A stretch of 64,000 bases of DNA, taken from positions 86,940-150,939 of the forward strand of contig JAIXWL010000012.1 in NCBI GenBank assembly GCA_027491315.1. Direction: 5' to 3'. Below are positions 1 through 8,237 of the stretch, in pieces. The first letter of the stretch is position 1. Every line of letters starts with the position of its first letter. The translations under genes and the position numbers were made by a program. The DNA is from Cytophagaceae bacterium. Its GTDB lineage: Bacteria; Bacteroidota; Bacteroidia; Cytophagales; Spirosomataceae. The notes under the pieces are model-generated. The model did no database searches and was not told the DNA's origin. It was given only the letters and a program-made list of their open reading frames with translations.

Positions 1-735
1 AACCATAGCAGCCTAGATTCCAAAAATGCCATTAAAAGAGCCCAAGATTTAGGTTTGAATAATATCAGCATCGATATTATTTATGGAATTAGCGGCCATA
101 GTCTGCAAGAAACAGCCCATGATATTCAGCAAGCCATCTCCTTAGATGTTGATCATATTTCAGCTTATAGTTTAACGATAGAGCCTAGAACCGTCTTTGG
201 TAAACAAAAACAAAAAGGTCTTTTACTGGAAACTCCCGATAACCTCATGGCAGCGCATTTTGAATTAAGCCATAAAATGCTGAAGTTAGCCGGATATGAA
301 GCATACGAAGTGTCTAATTTTGCCAAAAACAAACACTATTCAAAACACAATTCAAGTTATTGGAATCAGGAGGAATATTTGGGGATAGGTCCATCCGCCC
401 ATAGCTATAGTGGCCATAGTCGTCAATGGAACATAGCCAATAACAAAACCTATATCAGCCGTATAGAACAAGGAGAAAAGTACTTTGAATTAGAGCAATT
501 AAGCCCGGAAAACAAGATAAACGAATACATCATGACCCGCTTAAGAACCATGTGGGGCATCGATTTATACTATGTAAAAAAGGCATTTCAAGACCTTCAT
601 CAACATTTTCCACAAAAAGAAATCGATGAATGGAAAGAAAAGAACTGGGCTCAGGAAGAAAATGGTTTTTTAATACTGACTGATTCCGGAAAATTAATTG
701 CAGATAAATTGAGTAGCGATATTTTTCTAATTTAA
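1..735 (+). CDS. hemW: Radical SAM heme chaperone HemW, 3' part only
   Basis: The reading frame is open from the first base, so the gene begins outside the window and about 244 C-terminal codons remain of a usual 370-380. The segment SIDIIYGISG fits the family motif SiDLiyGlPg, and EYLGIGPSAHSY fits the HemW signature after the radical SAM barrel. The CxxxCxxC cluster site would lie in the missing N-terminal part. HemW is a coproporphyrinogen oxidase-like protein that delivers heme and is not itself the oxidase; that assignment over HemN rests on family knowledge and on the short C-terminal domain. mtgA follows after its own promoter. Confidence 0.88.
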   Translation, partial: NHSSLDSKNAIKRAQDLGLNNISIDIIYGISGHSLQETAHDIQQAISLDVDHISAYSLTIEPRTVFGKQKQKGLLLETPDNLMAAHFELSHKMLKLAGYEAYEVSNFAKNKHYSKHNSSYWNQEEYLGIGPSAHSYSGHSRQWNIANNKTYISRIEQGEKYFELEQLSPENKINEYIMTRLRTMWGIDLYYVKKAFQDLHQHFPQKEIDEWKEKNWAQEENGFLILTDSGKLIADKLSSDIFLI

Positions 736-757
736 TCCTGCTTTTCAATTAAGATTG

Positions 758-765
758 TATTTTTG
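758..765 (+). promoter_or_regulatory. Promoter -7 element of mtgA
   Basis: TATTTTTG matches the Bacteroidota -7 consensus TAnnTTTG exactly. It covers the upstream TTG at 763, which argues that translation starts at the ATG at 793. No clear -33 TTTG is seen. Confidence 0.55.
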
Positions 766-792
766 CAAAATATTATAATTTCAGACATCTCA

Positions 793-1587
793 ATGGCAAA
801 AAGAATTGACTTTACGAAAGAAACGCGCCTAGCTACCAAATCGTCTAAATTCGGAAAAGTAAATTCTAGCCCAAAGGTTTCGTCGACCAATATTTTCAAA
901 AAATATTTCATTAAGCTCTCCTGGTTTGTTTTTTATGCCTGGATTGCCTCTTTGGTGATGATTATTTTATTGAAATTCCTTCCCATATACTTCACGCCTA
1001 CCATGGCAAGTCGAAAAATAGACGCCATTTTTGAAGGACATCCAAGCAAAATATATTCAAATTGGACTTCATATTCAGAAATTGATAAAAACTGTGCCCT
1101 GGCTGTTATTGCTTCTGAAGATCAACTTTTCCCTGAGCATAAAGGATTTGATTTTGATGCCATGTGGGGTGCAATGCGTCATAATATGAAGGGAAAACGC
1201 ATCAAAGGAGCAAGTACAATTTCCCAACAAGTAGCTAAAAACGTTTTTTTATGGCAAGGTCGAAGTTACCTCAGAAAAGGTCTAGAGGCATATTTTACCT
1301 TTATGATTGAGATAATTTGGGGCAAAAAAAGAATACTAGAAGTGTACCTCAATGTGGCAGAAACGGGAAAAATGACATTTGGAGTAGAAGCTGCTTGCCG
1401 TAAATATTACGGACATTCTTCTTCTGAAGTAAGTCGTGCCGAGGCCGCAAGAATAGCAGCAGTATTACCGAATCCGATCCGTTTTTCTATCCAAAATCCT
1501 TCCAATTATGTACAAAGAAGGACCAACACTATACAGCGACAAATGCGCATGTTAGGGGGCAAGAAATTTTTAAGTCAAATTGATTAA
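793..1587 (+). CDS. mtgA: Monofunctional peptidoglycan glycosyltransferase MtgA
   Basis: This is a 264-residue GT51 transglycosylase that polymerises lipid II into glycan strands at the outer face of the inner membrane. A cytoplasmic basic tail is followed by one membrane anchor (about residues 44-63) and the catalytic domain. SEDQLFPEH (about 108-116) holds the catalytic glutamate, and GASTISQQVAKN and EVYLN are family motifs; no transpeptidase domain follows. The frame extends upstream to a TTG at 763, but that codon lies inside the promoter element, so I chose ATG 793. The length is usual for the monofunctional family. Confidence 0.93.
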   Translation: MAKRIDFTKETRLATKSSKFGKVNSSPKVSSTNIFKKYFIKLSWFVFYAWIASLVMIILLKFLPIYFTPTMASRKIDAIFEGHPSKIYSNWTSYSEIDKNCALAVIASEDQLFPEHKGFDFDAMWGAMRHNMKGKRIKGASTISQQVAKNVFLWQGRSYLRKGLEAYFTFMIEIIWGKKRILEVYLNVAETGKMTFGVEAACRKYYGHSSSEVSRAEAARIAAVLPNPIRFSIQNPSNYVQRRTNTIQRQMRMLGGKKFLSQID

Positions 1588-1608
1588 TTTTTAATCTAGA
1601 AATTTGCT

Positions 1609-1962
1609 TTATAATTCGACCCCTGGATCCCAAAAATGCTGGGCAAATTCAACTATTTTATCATCATTGACCTGAATTCCTTCAGCTTCAAGAAGCTCCT
1701 GCATTCGATTCCCTCCAAAGAAATTTTTACCCGTCAATAATCCATTTCGATTCACCACTCGATGGGCTGGAACATCCTCCAATGTATGAGAGGCATTCAT
1801 CGCCCAACCCACCATGCGTGCTCCCCCTTTCATGCCTAAATAGGCTGCAATAGCTCCATAGGAAGTTACTTTACCTCTTGGTATCAGCTGTACTACTTGA
1901 TAAATAGCCTCAAAAGAATTCAGATTGGCACCCATGGATAACACTGATTGATGCGCTAGCAT
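1609..1962 (-). CDS. Alkyltransferase-like protein (MGMT family without active cysteine)
   Basis: This small protein (117 residues, or 108 if it starts at the internal ATG at 1935) has the DNA-binding half of O6-alkylguanine-DNA alkyltransferases. VTSYGAIAAYLG, the arginine-finger stretch ARMVGWAM and PAHRVVNRNG are present. The last motif is PCHRV in active enzymes; here alanine (about residue 66) replaces the alkyl-accepting cysteine. Known alkyltransferase-like proteins bind O6-alkylguanine and hand it to nucleotide excision repair. That role is inferred from family knowledge. It is convergent with mtgA. DUF3109 lies 33 bases upstream on the same strand, so the two may be co-transcribed. 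Confidence 0.88.
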   Translation of the reverse strand: MLAHQSVLSMGANLNSFEAIYQVVQLIPRGKVTSYGAIAAYLGMKGGARMVGWAMNASHTLEDVPAHRVVNRNGLLTGKNFFGGNRMQELLEAEGIQVNDDKIVEFAQHFWDPGVEL

Positions 1963-1995
1963 GTAGCGCGCTAAAACAACGAATAGAAAACCTAC

Positions 1996-2568
1996 TTATA
2001 GTTCTTTTCTTTCTTCAATTTCTTTTTCTAGCTCATTGTACCATTTCTCGCCAAACTTCCGAATCAAAGGTTCTTTTAGAAATTTATAGATAGGTACTCC
2101 TAATTGCTTCCCATGGGAGCAAGCATCGGAACAAATCGACCAACGGTCATAATTTAAAGCTTGATATTCCGCTAATTTAGCAATACGAATCGGGTATAAA
2201 TGACAAGAAATAGGCTTTCTGAAATCAATTTTGCCGTCAAAATAAGCTTGCTCAATACCACACTTTAGGTATTTTTTATCATCATAAATGGCATAAACAC
2301 ATTCTCTTCCTTCAATTACCGGAGTAGAAAAATCACCATCCTCATCTTTTACCCAGGTTCCTACTTGTTGAATTACCGCCTTACCCTCTTCCGATAAATA
2401 AGGAGCAATTTGCTCTTGTATATTTTCAATAATGGCCAATTCTTCTTCCTCCAAAGGTGCACCCAAATCTCCTTCAACACAACAAGCCCCTTTACATTTA
2501 CTCAAATCACATACAAAAAACTCATCCGCTACATCCTCACTAATTACAGTATCATCAATCAATATCAT
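1996..2568 (-). CDS. DUF3109 family cysteine-rich protein
   Basis: This 190-residue protein matches DUF3109, a family common in Bacteroidota with no established function. The N-terminus holds a cysteine cluster (C20, C25, C29, C30 in a CDLSKCKGACC stretch), and more cysteines occur in YLKCGIE, ISCHLYP and ICSDACSHG. The spacing suggests a bound metal or iron-sulfur cluster, which is inference. A promoter element lies about 17 bases upstream of the ATG. The alkyltransferase-like gene follows on the same strand. Confidence 0.85.
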   Translation of the reverse strand: MILIDDTVISEDVADEFFVCDLSKCKGACCVEGDLGAPLEEEELAIIENIQEQIAPYLSEEGKAVIQQVGTWVKDEDGDFSTPVIEGRECVYAIYDDKKYLKCGIEQAYFDGKIDFRKPISCHLYPIRIAKLAEYQALNYDRWSICSDACSHGKQLGVPIYKFLKEPLIRKFGEKWYNELEKEIEERKEL

Positions 2569-2584
2569 TATTTCCTATTTTTTA

Positions 2585-2592
2585 CAAAGGTA
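2585..2592 (-). promoter_or_regulatory. Promoter -7 element of the DUF3109 gene
   Basis: Read on the minus strand this is TACCTTTG, an exact TAnnTTTG match, 16 bases before the ATG at 2568. Confidence 0.6.
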
Positions 2593-2727
2593 AAGATATT
2601 CCCAAGCTCTTGAAACAATTGGATAATTAGCAATAATCCTATTTTAAAACCGTTAAATGAGAATATTTGGTAATTTTACAATAATATAGACTTCAAAAGC
2701 CTTCATAGCTTTATTAACATATCTTTT

Positions 2728-4305
2728 ATGAATCAAAAAAAGCTAGTATTTCTTTTTTTGTTGTTTGTAAGCAGCTACCATTTTTCCCTTCAAGCAAGCC
2801 TTCGTCCAGATACCTTGAGTCTTGGTAATTTGCGCGTAGCTATTCATCCTTCCGCTAAACCTATTTTAGAAAAAGAATGGGCTATGTTGGGGGCCAACAA
2901 AAAATATGTAGGTATGATGAAAGAAAAGATGAGGCTATTTTTTCCCATCATTGAACCTATCTTAAAAGATGGTAATATCCCAGACGAATTTAAATACTTA
3001 TGTGTACAAGAGAGTGCCTTGAATCCCAATGCAGTTTCAAGCTCCAATGCCGTGGGCTATTGGCAATTTAAATTAGAAACAGCCAAAGACGTAGGTTTAA
3101 AAGTAAATAAAGAAGTGGATGAAAGACGCCACATCATGGAAGCCACCAGAGGAGCTGTCAATTATTTAACTAGAAATAATACCGTTTTAGATAACTGGCT
3201 AAGCACCTTACTTTCTTATCGTTTGGGCTTGGGAACTTTAAAAAAAATGCCCCTGGCGACAGACTGGTTAGGAAAATCATTGATTGAAGTCGATTCAAGT
3301 ACAGATTGGTATGTATTGCGATTTCTAGCCTACAAACATTTTTGGGAAACCGAATTACAATTAAACTCACAAGACACCACAGCCACCTCTACTCCCAGCA
3401 TGGTTACCTACAAACAAGTAAAAGGTAAAAACCTGATGGAGTTATCAGATGAATGGAAAGTCAGTTATGATGATTTAAAAAAATATAATTCTTGGGTATT
3501 AAAGGATTGGGTTCCAGATGATAAAGAATATACCTTATATCACCCCTCCAATGTATCCATATTTGAATCAAAGAGTATTGTTAGTCTTGCTGCACAAAGT
3601 TCAGCGCTCATCGCTTCCAGTGACACCAACAAACTTTACGTGGAAGCTGAGGTGCCTCAAGAGGCACTGTACCCTAAAAAGAAACATAAGCCTATTTTGA
3701 GTGATAAAGTAGAAACGAGATGGCACAGCGTAGAATCAGGGGAAAGTTTAAGCTCCATTGCTCGAAAATATGACATGAAATTGCCTGACTTATTAAAACT
3801 AAATGGCTTAGAAATGAGCGCAATGATAAGCTTAGGCCAAAAAATCAAAGTATTAAGGAAAATACCCATGCTGGAATTAATTGCCGAGCAATTGGATGAA
3901 AAAGCAAAAAAATCGCCGGCTCAGGTTAAAGAAGTCAAAGAAAAAATAGAAGAGACCGTAGCAGAAGAGCCTAAAGTAAATATAAAAAGCACAAGTAATT
4001 CAGTTTATATAGACCCAGCTGTCAGCAGAGAAATTACCATACGTTCAGATGCTCCAGATAAAGAAATAAAAGAGGACATAAAGGTGCAAGAAGAAGCACC
4101 TAAAAAAAGAGCTGAGAAGGTAAATGCTTCCGTTGAAGCCCCAGCACTTTCTAAAAGCCCAAGTATCCACCAAGTGAAGGCAGGAGAAACCTTGTTTAGA
4201 ATAGCTTCACAATATGGAATAAGTGTACAAAAACTTATTGAATGGAATAAATTAGGCAAAAACCCTAACATTCAAGTTGGGCAAAAATTGAAAGTCCAGC
4301 CTTAG
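2728..4305 (+). CDS. Lytic transglycosylase with LysM repeats (MltD-like)
   Basis: This secreted protein of 525 residues carries a signal peptide (about 1-23) and then an SLT-type lytic transglycosylase domain. The likely catalytic glutamate is E95 in VQESALNP, followed by the family stretch NAVGYWQF. A degenerate LysM-like segment lies at about 236-281 and clear LysM domains at about 341-385 and 479-523, separated by a charged, low-complexity linker (about 395-475). The enzyme would cleave glycan strands in the periplasm while LysM modules hold peptidoglycan. Its stop overlaps the stop of the convergent methyltransferase by a few bases. It resembles MltD in design, but orthology is not certain. 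Confidence 0.88.
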   Translation: MNQKKLVFLFLLFVSSYHFSLQASLRPDTLSLGNLRVAIHPSAKPILEKEWAMLGANKKYVGMMKEKMRLFFPIIEPILKDGNIPDEFKYLCVQESALNPNAVSSSNAVGYWQFKLETAKDVGLKVNKEVDERRHIMEATRGAVNYLTRNNTVLDNWLSTLLSYRLGLGTLKKMPLATDWLGKSLIEVDSSTDWYVLRFLAYKHFWETELQLNSQDTTATSTPSMVTYKQVKGKNLMELSDEWKVSYDDLKKYNSWVLKDWVPDDKEYTLYHPSNVSIFESKSIVSLAAQSSALIASSDTNKLYVEAEVPQEALYPKKKHKPILSDKVETRWHSVESGESLSSIARKYDMKLPDLLKLNGLEMSAMISLGQKIKVLRKIPMLELIAEQLDEKAKKSPAQVKEVKEKIEETVAEEPKVNIKSTSNSVYIDPAVSREITIRSDAPDKEIKEDIKVQEEAPKKRAEKVNASVEAPALSKSPSIHQVKAGETLFRIASQYGISVQKLIEWNKLGKNPNIQVGQKLKVQP

Positions 4306-4943
4306 TCCTTCTTCTTTAAAATCAACAATCCATCGCGTAAAGGCAAAAGTAGATTCTCTACTCTAGGATCCTCTAAACACTTTTGATTAAAATCCCGCAA
4401 GGCTTGGGTTGATTTATCTTTTGCTGATTCATCCACTACTTTTCCACTCCAAAGCACATTATCGACGATAATAAGCCCACCTTTTCGTACTTTATTTATT
4501 ACTAGGTCAAAATAAAGTGCATAATTTCGCTTGTCGGCATCTATAAACACTAAATCAATTTCATCCACTATCTTAGGAATTTCATCTTTAGCATCAACAA
4601 TTCGGTAATCAATTTGAGAGCCAAGCGGTGATTGTTCGAAAAAAGAGCGAGTAAATCGTTCCAGCTCTTCATTGATATCCAAGGTGATTAATTTTCCAGA
4701 TGGCACCAATCCTTCAGCTAAGCATAGTGCTGAATAACCCGTATAAGTACCAATTTCAAGTATTAATTTAGGTTGTATTAAGGAGGAAATGAGCGCCAAA
4801 AAACGACCTTGCAAATGACCAGATAACATGCGAGGCTGTAATACTTGAGCATGGGTTTCTCGATCCAAACGCTTCAATAAATCACTTTCAGGCTCAGTAA
4901 AAGACCTAGAATAGGCATCTATGGCGGGATCAATGAATTCCAT
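4302..4943 (-). CDS. Class I SAM-dependent O-methyltransferase
   Basis: This 213-residue protein fits the metal-dependent catechol/caffeoyl-CoA O-methyltransferase family (YrrM-like in bacteria). Motif I is LEIGTYTGYSAL (about 62-73), followed by FIDADKRNY (about 133-141, metal-binding aspartate) and IVDNVLWSG (about 159-167). The substrate cannot be told from sequence; some relatives modify tRNA and others small phenolics. It follows a second methyltransferase by only 4 bases, so the two are probably co-transcribed. Its 3' end overlaps the convergent lytic transglycosylase. Confidence 0.87.
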   Translation of the reverse strand: MEFIDPAIDAYSRSFTEPESDLLKRLDRETHAQVLQPRMLSGHLQGRFLALISSLIQPKLILEIGTYTGYSALCLAEGLVPSGKLITLDINEELERFTRSFFEQSPLGSQIDYRIVDAKDEIPKIVDEIDLVFIDADKRNYALYFDLVINKVRKGGLIIVDNVLWSGKVVDESAKDKSTQALRDFNQKCLEDPRVENLLLPLRDGLLILKKKD

Positions 4944-4947
4944 GGTA

Positions 4948-5724
4948 TTATTTTATGCCCGTGTAGAAGAAATCAAAAGAGGTATCAGGAGTTTGATTTA
5001 AGGAATAATCATCAACCTGAATGGAATCCACCAATTGATTATTCGCTTTAGAAACAATCAAACGACTCATACGATTAGCAATATCATATGGAACTTGTAA
5101 CCAAGTTCTTGGTAATTTGTATTGAAGGTTCAATATATCAAATCGCGTAATTTTTTGTACCGATTTCTTATTCTCCTCATAATAATCCATCACTTTAGAA
5201 TTTCCGTGTATACCTTCTGTTACAACCGTTGAAAAATGTTTTTCCATCAACTTTTGAAGGCCGACAGCATCATATTCCCTCACATGCCATGGATTACGGG
5301 TTAATGAAAATTTCTTATTCACCGTGGTTAAATATAATTTCCCTCCTGGTTTTAACACACGAGCAGCTTCTTGAAGAAAGAAATCATCATTTTCGATATG
5401 CTCAATTACTTGAAAAGTCACCACAAAATCATAATGATTTGAAGGTAAATCTTTCAATGGGGGCAAAAACATGTCAATAAACGTAAATGAAGGATATTTT
5501 TGACTTAACTCTTGCATTAACTCCGTATTCTTATCTACCCCTGTATAATTACTTACTTGTGGAGCAAGTACTCCAACGCCCCTACCAGTACCACACCCAA
5601 TTTCCAGAACATCACCAGAAACTAATTGGCTTACATGCAAATAAGGAAATAAAAGACGTTGGTGAATCGGATTATCCGAAGCAATTTCAGAAGAGGCAAT
5701 TTCAGTAGTTTTATACATAATCAT
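4948..5724 (-). CDS. Class I SAM-dependent methyltransferase
   Basis: The Rossmann methyltransferase motif I is VLEIGCGTGRG, and the later stretch ARVLKPGGKLYLTT is typical of the Methyltransf_11/25 group. The frame is open to an ATG at 5754, but a TAnnTTTG element at 5736-5743 would put transcription start downstream of it, so the ATG at 5724 (or 5718) is the better start; this gives about 258 residues. The substrate is unknown. The O-methyltransferase gene follows after 4 bases, suggesting a two-gene operon. Confidence 0.83.
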   Translation of the reverse strand: MIMYKTTEIASSEIASDNPIHQRLLFPYLHVSQLVSGDVLEIGCGTGRGVGVLAPQVSNYTGVDKNTELMQELSQKYPSFTFIDMFLPPLKDLPSNHYDFVVTFQVIEHIENDDFFLQEAARVLKPGGKLYLTTVNKKFSLTRNPWHVREYDAVGLQKLMEKHFSTVVTEGIHGNSKVMDYYEENKKSVQKITRFDILNLQYKLPRTWLQVPYDIANRMSRLIVSKANNQLVDSIQVDDYSLNQTPDTSFDFFYTGIK

Positions 5725-5735
5725 GAATTTGATTA

Positions 5736-5743
5736 CAAAGGTA
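5736..5743 (-). promoter_or_regulatory. Promoter -7 element of the methyltransferase pair
   Basis: On the minus strand this reads TACCTTTG, an exact TAnnTTTG match. It decides the start codon of the downstream gene, because the longest frame begins upstream of it. Confidence 0.6.
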
Positions 5744-5780
5744 GGAATATTCAAATAAATATTTTTTTCTAAATAATTTG

Positions 5781-5817
5781 GTTTGTATTACAAACTACAT
5801 TAATATTGCAAACAATA
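5781..5817. promoter_or_regulatory. Two inverted repeats upstream of a membrane protein/regulator pair
   Basis: Bases 5781-5795 form a palindrome with 7-base arms (GTTTGTA, T, TACAAAC). Bases 5804-5817 form a second one (TATTG, CAAA, CAATA). They sit in the short gap between divergent transcription units, just before the operon that encodes a winged-helix regulator, so an operator is a fair guess. A near-match -7 (TAATATTG) lies at 5801-5808. Confidence 0.4.
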
Positions 5818-5829
5818 AACCGCTAAAAC

Positions 5830-6390
5830 ATGTCAAAAAACATACTAGCCCCACATGAAAGTCTGGCCATTATACAAAAGGTAGTATCATCTACGCGCCA
5901 CGATTACCACATTCAACGAAAATTCTATGTGCTTTGGGGTATCTTGATTGCCGTTGCGAGCTTCACCCAATACGCCATCTTACAAGACATTTTGACTATT
6001 CCATGGTATTACCCATGGGTTTTATTTCCGAGCATTGGTCTTGTTTTAAGTGTTATTTGGGGCTATGCTGGTAAAAAAAATACCCTAAGCTATTATAACC
6101 ATTTTGTATTAACGATGTGGTTTACCCTATACATTGCCATTGGCATTTCCCTTTATATCTCTCTTTTTAATCAAACAAGTCCATTTCCTAATATCCTAGT
6201 TTGCGTGGGTATTGGAACTAGCATTTCTGGGTTTTTAATGAAAAACCGCTTATTCATCTTTTGTGGTTTAATTTTTGGACTAGGTGCTATTTATTGTTTG
6301 TATCTCCCTTTTCATGAACAATTACTTCTAAATGGTGCTTGCATGGTGATAGGGAATGTTGTGCCGAACCTATTTTCTCCTCATGTTTAA
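5830..6390 (+). CDS. Multipass membrane protein of unknown function
   Basis: This 186-residue protein has a short soluble N-terminus (about 1-30) and five or six hydrophobic segments (about 32-50, 60-79, 92-113, 120-135, 140-157, 162-180). I do not recognise a named family. The stop codon overlaps the start of the next gene, a winged-helix regulator, by eight bases, which suggests translational coupling and a shared role, as in other regulator/membrane-protein pairs of Bacteroidota. Any signal or substrate is unknown. Confidence 0.7.
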   Translation: MSKNILAPHESLAIIQKVVSSTRHDYHIQRKFYVLWGILIAVASFTQYAILQDILTIPWYYPWVLFPSIGLVLSVIWGYAGKKNTLSYYNHFVLTMWFTLYIAIGISLYISLFNQTSPFPNILVCVGIGTSISGFLMKNRLFIFCGLIFGLGAIYCLYLPFHEQLLLNGACMVIGNVVPNLFSPHV

Positions 6391-6682
6391 AGATTTAGAC
6401 CCCATATTAAGCTCTCCCGTCCGCCTAGCGGTGATGTCAATATTACTAACAGTGAAACATGCTCATTTCAATGATTTATTAAAAGAAACTAAAACAACCC
6501 AAGGAAATTTAAGTCATCAATTAAAGAAACTACATGAAGCAGGATATATTCAAATTGAAAAAACATTTAAAAATAACTATCCATTAACCATTGTGAGTAT
6601 AACAGAAATAGGTACGAATGCTTTTAAGGTCTATGTTGAAAACATCAAAAAGTACCTCCATTTAAATGAAAACAATACCTAA
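6383..6682 (+). CDS. Winged-helix transcriptional regulator (ArsR/MarR-like, HTH_34 type)
   Basis: This 99-residue protein consists almost only of a winged-helix domain. SPVRLAVMSIL opens the fold, and TTQGNLSHQLKKLHEAGYI is the typical recognition helix followed by the start of the wing. The frame extends upstream to 6356, but the ATG at 6383 gives the canonical start and overlaps the membrane protein stop by eight bases. It probably binds the inverted repeats upstream of this operon, which is inference. A strong terminator follows at 6730. Confidence 0.84.
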   Translation: MFKDLDPILSSPVRLAVMSILLTVKHAHFNDLLKETKTTQGNLSHQLKKLHEAGYIQIEKTFKNNYPLTIVSITEIGTNAFKVYVENIKKYLHLNENNT

Positions 6683-6729
6683 CCATACAATATGCCAATC
6701 ATCTGATCTATTCTCGGGCAAATGTTTAA

Positions 6730-6763
6730 ATCCTGGCTCCCTATTGGGAGTCAGGATTTTTTT
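6730..6763 (+). terminator. Intrinsic terminator after the membrane protein/regulator operon
   Basis: A 12-base stem (ATCCTGGCTCCC with GGGAGTCAGGAT, one G-T wobble) with a 4-base loop is followed by seven T. Confidence 0.9.
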
Positions 6764-6780
6764 ATTAGTTTAGTTGCTTG

Positions 6781-7374
6781 ATGCCATTATTAAAAACTAG
6801 CCAAAATTTACTTCCTTATGATGGGGAACTTTATTCCTACGGAATCATCTTTCCAGAGGAACGAGCGAACTTAATTTTAGAAGAACTACTGCATACTATA
6901 GCTTGGGAGCATGATCAAGTGCATATTTTTGGAAAAACTCACATTACTTCCCGCAAGGTAGCCTGGTATGGAGATGAGGGGAAATCCTATGCTTATTCAG
7001 GCAGTCAAAAGCAAGCCCAAACCTGGACTCCCCTCCTTTCGGAAATTAAGAATCAAGTGGAAGCAATTTGCCTTTCAAGCTACAATGCCTGTTTATTAAA
7101 TTTATACCATGATGGTAATGAAGGCATGGGTTGGCATTCTGATAATGAAAAATCCATTGTTCCTCATTCTAGTATTGCCTCCTTAAGTTTAGGAAGTCAA
7201 AGACGGTTTGACTTAAAACATCAGAAAAGTGGAGAAAAAATTAGTGTAGATTTAAAAAATGGCCAATTAATCAATATGCAAGGGGTCATTCAAGAGCATT
7301 GGAAACATGCTTTAGCAAAATCAAAAAAAGTAAAAGACCTAAGAATCAACCTAACCTTTCGGCGCATGATTTAG
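6781..7374 (+). CDS. alkB: AlkB-type 2-oxoglutarate/Fe(II) dioxygenase
   Basis: This 197-residue protein belongs to the AlkB family that removes methyl groups from damaged bases by oxidation. The iron ligands are visible as HSD (H119, D121) and a distal histidine in HWKHALAK (H176). The 2-oxoglutarate-binding arginine region is RINLTFRR near the C-terminus. It resembles the short bacterial and human ALKBH2-like subgroup. ATG 6781 was taken as the start; an in-frame TTG precedes it by one codon. With the alkyltransferase-like gene 5 kb upstream, the region holds two alkylation-damage functions. It follows a terminator, so it has its own transcription start. Confidence 0.88.
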   Translation: MPLLKTSQNLLPYDGELYSYGIIFPEERANLILEELLHTIAWEHDQVHIFGKTHITSRKVAWYGDEGKSYAYSGSQKQAQTWTPLLSEIKNQVEAICLSSYNACLLNLYHDGNEGMGWHSDNEKSIVPHSSIASLSLGSQRRFDLKHQKSGEKISVDLKNGQLINMQGVIQEHWKHALAKSKKVKDLRINLTFRRMI

Positions 7375-7444
7375 GCCTGAAGAAGGATTTTAAAGAAAAA
7401 TGAAAAAAAATCCCGACCTTTGAGGAACATTATAGCTATTCAAC

Positions 7445-8236
7445 GTGTCATTCGATCAAGATCCCAAGCCTTTTAAAAAGCCATTTAGGCATTTTACCAC
7501 CCCAAAAACAGATAACAAAGAATTTGTATTTGGAATACAATCAGTATTAGAGACCCTGCGTGCGGGAAAAGAAATTGATCGTTTATTGGTTCAAAGGGAA
7601 TTAGGAAATATCGAAATCCTTGAATTAGCCAAAGAGAGAGGCATACAGGTCCAAAAAGTACCCATTGAAAAATTGAATCGCATTACGCGCAAGAACCATC
7701 AAGGTGCTATTGCTTTCGTTTCTGCCATTCATTATGCTAAAATTGATAATATCATTGCAGATACTTTTGAAAAAGGTCAAACTCCTTTAATTCTAATTTT
7801 AGATCGAATTACTGACGTAAGAAATTTTGGAGCTATTGCACGTACCGCCGAATGTGCAGGTGTACATGCCATTGTGATTCCTTCTCGTGGAGCTGCTCAG
7901 ATTAATGCAGATGCCATGAAAACCTCATCCGGCGCATTAAACTTTCTTCCTGTTTGTCGGGAAGAAAACCTTATCAGTACCATCGAATACTTGCAAAATG
8001 CAGGACTTAAAGTGGTAGCATGTACTGAGAAAACCAAAGATTCGGTTTATTCCAAAGACTTCAAAGAACCCACTGCCATAGTTCTTGGGTCAGAAGAAGA
8101 TGGAATATCGGATGAGATTATACGTAAGTCAGATGAATTAGCCGCCATTCCTCAAACTGGGCAAGTTGGTTCCCTGAATGTATCAGTAGCCGCAGGCGTT
8201 ATCATTTACGAAGCGCTACGCCAAAGGCTCGACTAA
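7445..8236 (+). CDS. rlmB: 23S rRNA (guanosine-2251-2'-O)-methyltransferase RlmB
   Basis: This 263-residue SpoU/TrmH-type knotted methyltransferase has an N-terminal RNA-binding substrate domain (FGIQSVLETL onward) and the three SpoU motifs: RNFGAIARTAE (about 126-136), IVLGSEEDGIS (about 212-222) and LNVSVAAGVIIYEALR (about 244-259). Its reaction is 2'-O-methylation of G2251 in the peptidyl-transferase P loop. The start codon is GTG at 7445, the only in-frame start before the conserved region. It ends one base before the convergent SDR gene. TrmH-family naming between RlmB and other SpoU enzymes is usually reliable at this length. Confidence 0.88.
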   Translation: MSFDQDPKPFKKPFRHFTTPKTDNKEFVFGIQSVLETLRAGKEIDRLLVQRELGNIEILELAKERGIQVQKVPIEKLNRITRKNHQGAIAFVSAIHYAKIDNIIADTFEKGQTPLILILDRITDVRNFGAIARTAECAGVHAIVIPSRGAAQINADAMKTSSGALNFLPVCREENLISTIEYLQNAGLKVVACTEKTKDSVYSKDFKEPTAIVLGSEEDGISDEIIRKSDELAAIPQTGQVGSLNVSVAAGVIIYEALRQRLD

Positions 8237-8237
8237 T

